64,000 nucleotides of DNA from Sediminibacterium sp. KACHI17. GTDB lineage: Bacteria; Bacteroidota; Bacteroidia; Chitinophagales; Chitinophagaceae. Where the stretch lies: positions 992,001 to 1,056,000 of the forward strand of contig NZ_AP029612.1 in the NCBI RefSeq assembly GCF_040362915.1, written 5' to 3'. The notes below the pieces were generated by a model. It was not told the DNA's origin and searched no databases. It saw only the letters and a list, made by a program, of their open reading frames with translations. The translations under genes were made by a program, and so were the position numbers. Positions 61,277-64,000 of this stretch are shown here, piece by piece (the first letter of the stretch is position 1; each line of letters begins with the position of its first letter).

Positions 61277-62215
61277 CTATTCACTCTTTAGTAAAGCTTT
61301 CTCCTCCATCCACTTCCCTCTTCCCCAACCTTTAATCACATGTTTCTCACTATGGTAAGAAGAGCGTACCAATGGACCGCTTTCTACATAATCGAAACCG
61401 AGGTCGTAGCCGATTTCGCGGAGTTCGGCGAATTCGTCGGGGTGCACGAAGCGTTGTACAGGTAAGTGTTTTTTGGTGGGTTGCAGGTATTGTCCGAGGG
61501 TGAGTACATCGCAACCAACATTCACGAGGTCTTTCATGCTTTGTACCACTTCTTCTTTGGTTTCACCGAGACCGAGCATCATACCGGTTTTGGTGCGCAT
61601 TCCGCCTTCTTTGAGCATGCGTAATACATCCAGACTTCGATGGTATTTCGCCTGCACCCTTACCTGTCGGGTCAAACGTTCCACCGTTTCCATGTTATGG
61701 CTCACCACCTCAGGGGCCGCATCAATGATGCGTTGTACCTGATCAGCATTGCCCTTAAAATCGGGGATTAATGTTTCAAGGGTGGTATCGGGGTTGAGGT
61801 TTTTAACGGCTTTAATGGTGTTGTACCAGATGATCGAACCTCCATCTTTCAGTTCATCACGATCCACACTGGTGAGTACGGCGTGTTTTACTTTCATCAG
61901 GTGAATGGCTTCTGCTACACGCTGGGGTTCATCCCAATCCACGGGTGCGGGTCTACCGGTAGCTACGGCACAGAAGCCGCAGCTTCGGGTACATACATTT
62001 CCGAGGATCATGAATGTTGCCGTGCCTTCACCCCAACATTCGCCCATATTCGGACAATTGCCACTCTCACAAATGGTATGCAGTTTATGGGTATCTACTA
62101 AACCACGAACGTGTTTATAGCTTTCACCAATGGGTAATTTCACACGAAGCCAGGATGGCTTTTGTATCTTGGAACTGGTAGGATCTACTTTCGCAACTAC
62201 TGGTAACTCTTGCAT
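61277..62215 (-). CDS. lipA: Lipoyl synthase
   Basis: A 312-residue radical SAM enzyme that inserts two sulfurs into octanoyl groups on lipoyl domains of 2-oxoacid dehydrogenases. Both iron-sulfur sites are visible: auxiliary [12 protein letters not shown] (C49, C54, C60) and radical [11 protein letters not shown] (C75, C79, C82), with [14 protein letters not shown] and the C-terminal [10 protein letters not shown] bearing the conserved final serine. ATG at 62215 is preferred over a GTG two codons upstream. Its stop lies 16 bp from that of the restriction module, so core genes resume directly here. Confidence 0.96.
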   Translation of the reverse strand: MQELPVVAKVDPTSSKIQKPSWLRVKLPIGESYKHVRGLVDTHKLHTICESGNCPNMGECWGEGTATFMILGNVCTRSCGFCAVATGRPAPVDWDEPQRVAEAIHLMKVKHAVLTSVDRDELKDGGSIIWYNTIKAVKNLNPDTTLETLIPDFKGNADQVQRIIDAAPEVVSHNMETVERLTRQVRVQAKYHRSLDVLRMLKEGGMRTKTGMMLGLGETKEEVVQSMKDLVNVGCDVLTLGQYLQPTKKHLPVQRFVHPDEFAELREIGYDLGFDYVESGPLVRSSYHSEKHVIKGWGRGKWMEEKALLKSE

Positions 62216-62272
62216 GTACACCTCTTTTTAACGACAGTTTCCGGACCTGGACTGCCTCTCACTATGAAACAA

Positions 62273-62280
62273 CAAAAATA
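62273..62280 (-). promoter_or_regulatory. -7 promoter element of lipA
   Basis: TATTTTTG on the minus strand, 57 bp before the lipA ATG, matches the Bacteroidota -7 consensus; it overlaps nothing else. Confidence 0.5.
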
Positions 62281-62282
62281 GG

Positions 62283-63110
62283 TCACTTTCGTTTACCAAA
62301 AGTGAGGGCGACATAGGCGTTGAAAAAGAATGATTTTTCGGGGTTCAGCAGTAAAATGGGCATTTTCTTGGAATAGTATTCGGCATTCAATCCCACCTCG
62401 AGGGCTGAGAGTACTTCATTGTAGCGGCCATAATCAAAACGCAGTGCGGTTCTAACGTGTGCTCCGGGTACAAATTTCATTTCTCCAAAGCCTTTGGTGA
62501 GTCCACCCCTGCCCAGGATAATGGTGGGGTCGAGGAAGAGATTATCGTTATTATCGTATTTGATCTGCTCCTGGCGGTTGGTGCTGGGGTTTTGGATCTC
62601 GATATAATAAGGTTTCAGCATGCCTGCGGTTAATCCACCACCATAGATGGCAGAAACGGCCACGCCATTTTTGTTGCCTTTACCACCGATCAAACGCTGT
62701 TCACCGAAACCGAGTTTCAGGTTATAGAAATTATTGCGTTTGCCATAGATATAACTGGAAACAATGAGGAATCCACCGGAAGCACTGATGGTGGGTACTT
62801 TTTCTTCTTTGGGATGTTTGTGTTCACCCAATTCAATCCACCATAAACTGGTTTTATTGATGGTTTTGTATTTTCCTCTTTCATAGAACATACCCCATCC
62901 ATCGGTATTGAATTTAAAACCGAATGCACCTTGTTTGTTATATACGAGGGCTCCTTCTTCTTCCTGTTTGATCATTTGATTGATCTTCTCCTTTCTCTCT
63001 GCCTTTTTCCGGGCTTTCTCCATTTGAGCGGGCGATTGTGTACGTTGCTGTGCAACAACAGCCATTGAACTCAGGAGACCCACAACGATGAATAGCTTCT
63101 TCACTTCCAT
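62283..63110 (-). CDS. Exported protein, probable outer-membrane beta-barrel
   Basis: A 275-residue protein with signal peptide (MEVKKLFIVVGLLSSMAVVA). A short charged helix follows (QMEKARKKAERKEKINQMIK), then alternating amphipathic strands such as GAFGFKFNTDGWGMFYERG, GVAVSAIYGGGLTAGML and HVRTALRFDYGRYNEVL, ending NAYVALTFGKRK. This pattern fits a small barrel of 8-10 strands. No named family is recognised with confidence. It is divergent from the OsmC gene with only 39 bp between starts, and has a lipA promoter just past its stop. Confidence 0.75.
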   Translation of the reverse strand: MEVKKLFIVVGLLSSMAVVAQQRTQSPAQMEKARKKAERKEKINQMIKQEEEGALVYNKQGAFGFKFNTDGWGMFYERGKYKTINKTSLWWIELGEHKHPKEEKVPTISASGGFLIVSSYIYGKRNNFYNLKLGFGEQRLIGGKGNKNGVAVSAIYGGGLTAGMLKPYYIEIQNPSTNRQEQIKYDNNDNLFLDPTIILGRGGLTKGFGEMKFVPGAHVRTALRFDYGRYNEVLSALEVGLNAEYYSKKMPILLLNPEKSFFFNAYVALTFGKRK

Positions 63111-63149
63111 TTGATTTGTTACTTGTAAATTTATGGCAAAATTGACGCA

Positions 63150-63557
63150 ATGACTTCACAAATTATTTATAAAGGTGAATTACGTACCATCGCTACCCAT
63201 CTGCAGAGTGGCACCAGTATTGAAACCGATGCACCTACTGATAACCAGGGTAAAGGTGAACGCTTCTCACCCACTGATCTTGTTGCCACTGCGTTGAGTG
63301 CCTGCATGGTTACCACCATGGCCATCAAAGCCCGCACCCTCAACATTGATCTCGATGGCACCCGTGTAGATACGACCAAGATCATGTTAAGTGATCCCCG
63401 CAGAATCGGTAAGATCATTGCCCATGTTTATTTTCCACCCACCCTCCAACTCGACGACAAAACCAAAGAACTCCTAGAACGCACCGCCCGCACTTGCCCC
63501 GTGGAACGGAGTTTGCATCCGGAGATGGAGTTGGATATGGCGTTTTATTGGGGTTAG
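63150..63557 (+). CDS. OsmC/Ohr family peroxiredoxin-like protein
   Basis: A 135-residue protein with the OsmC fold: an N-terminal strand pair, FSPTDLVATALSACMVTTMAIKA with the first reactive cysteine (C52) and RTARTCPVERSL with the second (C116). The pair can reduce organic hydroperoxides. It is a short OsmC-like form rather than Ohr. It begins with ATG at 63150, is divergent from the barrel-protein gene and ends next to an inverted repeat. Confidence 0.9.
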   Translation: MTSQIIYKGELRTIATHLQSGTSIETDAPTDNQGKGERFSPTDLVATALSACMVTTMAIKARTLNIDLDGTRVDTTKIMLSDPRRIGKIIAHVYFPPTLQLDDKTKELLERTARTCPVERSLHPEMELDMAFYWG

Positions 63558-63560
63558 GGT

Positions 63561-63705
63561 TGGGTGCTGGGTACTAGGTACTAGGTACTGGGTGCTGGGT
63601 ACTTGGTGATGGGTGATGTTTATATTGTTTTACATTACGCTAAGTATTCTTATCAAGCACCTTTTACCTTTTACCTAGTACCTAGTACCCAGTACCCAGC
63701 ACCCA
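63561..63705. repeat. 32-bp inverted repeat of gggtgct / gggtact words
   Basis: 63561-63592 is the reverse complement of 63674-63705 with two mismatches, around an 81-nt AT-rich loop. The arms consist of tandem words gggtgct, gggtact and aggtact. It fills the gap between the convergent OsmC and DUF2851 genes. Confidence 0.92.
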
Positions 63706-63709
63706 TGAC

Positions 63710-64000
63710 TCATCCTCTCAACAATCTGTTGCCTACGCTACAATCTAAACATCTTTTATTAACACAATATTGGGTGTGAAGTTCGAGGAGGGATTGGGTG
63801 TCGAGGGCGCTGCGGTTGGGGATGCCGGCGGATTTCCAGTAGCGGGTGATCTTGTTTTGTTCCGGTGCTAATTGGTAGAGCCAGTGAACCACTTTTTCCT
63901 TGTATGGTGTGTTGCCTTTTTCATGTCCATATGCGAATAAGATGGGTACTACTACATTGATCATGAGATGCAGGTTCATTTGCTCGCCCACAAAACGTGG
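63710..64000 (-). CDS. DUF2851 family protein, C-terminal part (cut by window end)
   Basis: The last 90 or so residues of a gene that runs off the window end. INVVVPILFAYGHEKGNTPYK, LDTQSLLELHTQYCVNKRC and CLDCSVGNRLLRG match the C-terminus of DUF2851 proteins of Bacteroidota, whose function is unknown. The C-terminal cysteines (CVNKRCLDC) might bind a metal. The apparent internal ATG at 63991 is not the start. Confidence 0.8.
   Translation of the reverse strand, partial: PRFVGEQMNLHLMINVVVPILFAYGHEKGNTPYKEKVVHWLYQLAPEQNKITRYWKSAGIPNRSALDTQSLLELHTQYCVNKRCLDCSVGNRLLRG

Noticed and set aside
1-64000. tRNA or rRNA genes
   Set aside because: The only GGTTCGA-type T-arm noticed is that of the tmRNA; a covariance-model scan could not be run.

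Overview
This window looks like a chromosomal segment of a Bacteroidota bacterium, most likely of the family Chitinophagaceae (Sediminibacterium-like; the family is an inference from gene content and moderately sure). The signs are TAnnTTTG-type -7 promoter elements, a GLPGLI protein behind a TonB-receptor-like barrel protein, DUF3667, DUF2807 and DUF2851 proteins, two bactofilins, a GH3-family protein and a tmRNA tag of GNTQYAMAA. Coding density is high, most genes are housekeeping, and no CRISPR array, rRNA or tRNA gene was seen.

Layout. 0-7.5 kb: cupin, two divergent bactofilins, tmRNA, rseP, dxr, a GH3 protein, and rplU-rpmA. 7.5-20.2 kb: a lysine/alanine-repeat protein, a PolX-like protein, a very large NtrY-like histidine kinase with mazG, a DUF3667 protein and smc. 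20.4-31.6 kb: two glycosyltransferases, ftsE, purM, ribF, holA, an exonuclease, a coiled-coil membrane protein and a second histidine kinase. 31.7-41.4 kb: surface and envelope genes (DUF2807, barrel protein plus GLPGLI, PepSY, WD40) and a cation/proton antiporter. Storage-carbohydrate genes are glgB at 32.5 kb and a block at 42.1-51.4 kb: periplasmic alpha-amylase, SLC45-type transporter, glgC, glgA, FHS-type sugar transporter and a ROK kinase. Together they can import and cut alpha-glucans, phosphorylate glucose and store it as glycogen.

51.4-61.3 kb is accessory. It begins with two tandem arrays of a palindromic 112/113-bp unit. They flank a small GIY-YIG nuclease gene that sits exactly where the loop of one unit should be. 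I read this as a candidate mobile element with its own nuclease and amplified non-autonomous copies, and regard it as the most novel signal in the window. After a phosphodiester-glycosidase gene and a 113-bp near-perfect hairpin comes a compact restriction module of four genes with no gaps: Vsr mismatch endonuclease, cytosine-5 methyltransferase, McrB-like AAA+ motor and a DUF2357/McrC-like nuclease. Base composition changes sharply inside the motor and nuclease genes, suggesting exchanged recognition domains. Core genes (lipA onward) resume 16 bp after the module.

A second theme is non-coding. Many gene junctions carry inverted copies of simple 7-9 bp words, a different word at each site. 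A 155-bp structured repeat also occurs twice in the starch gene region.
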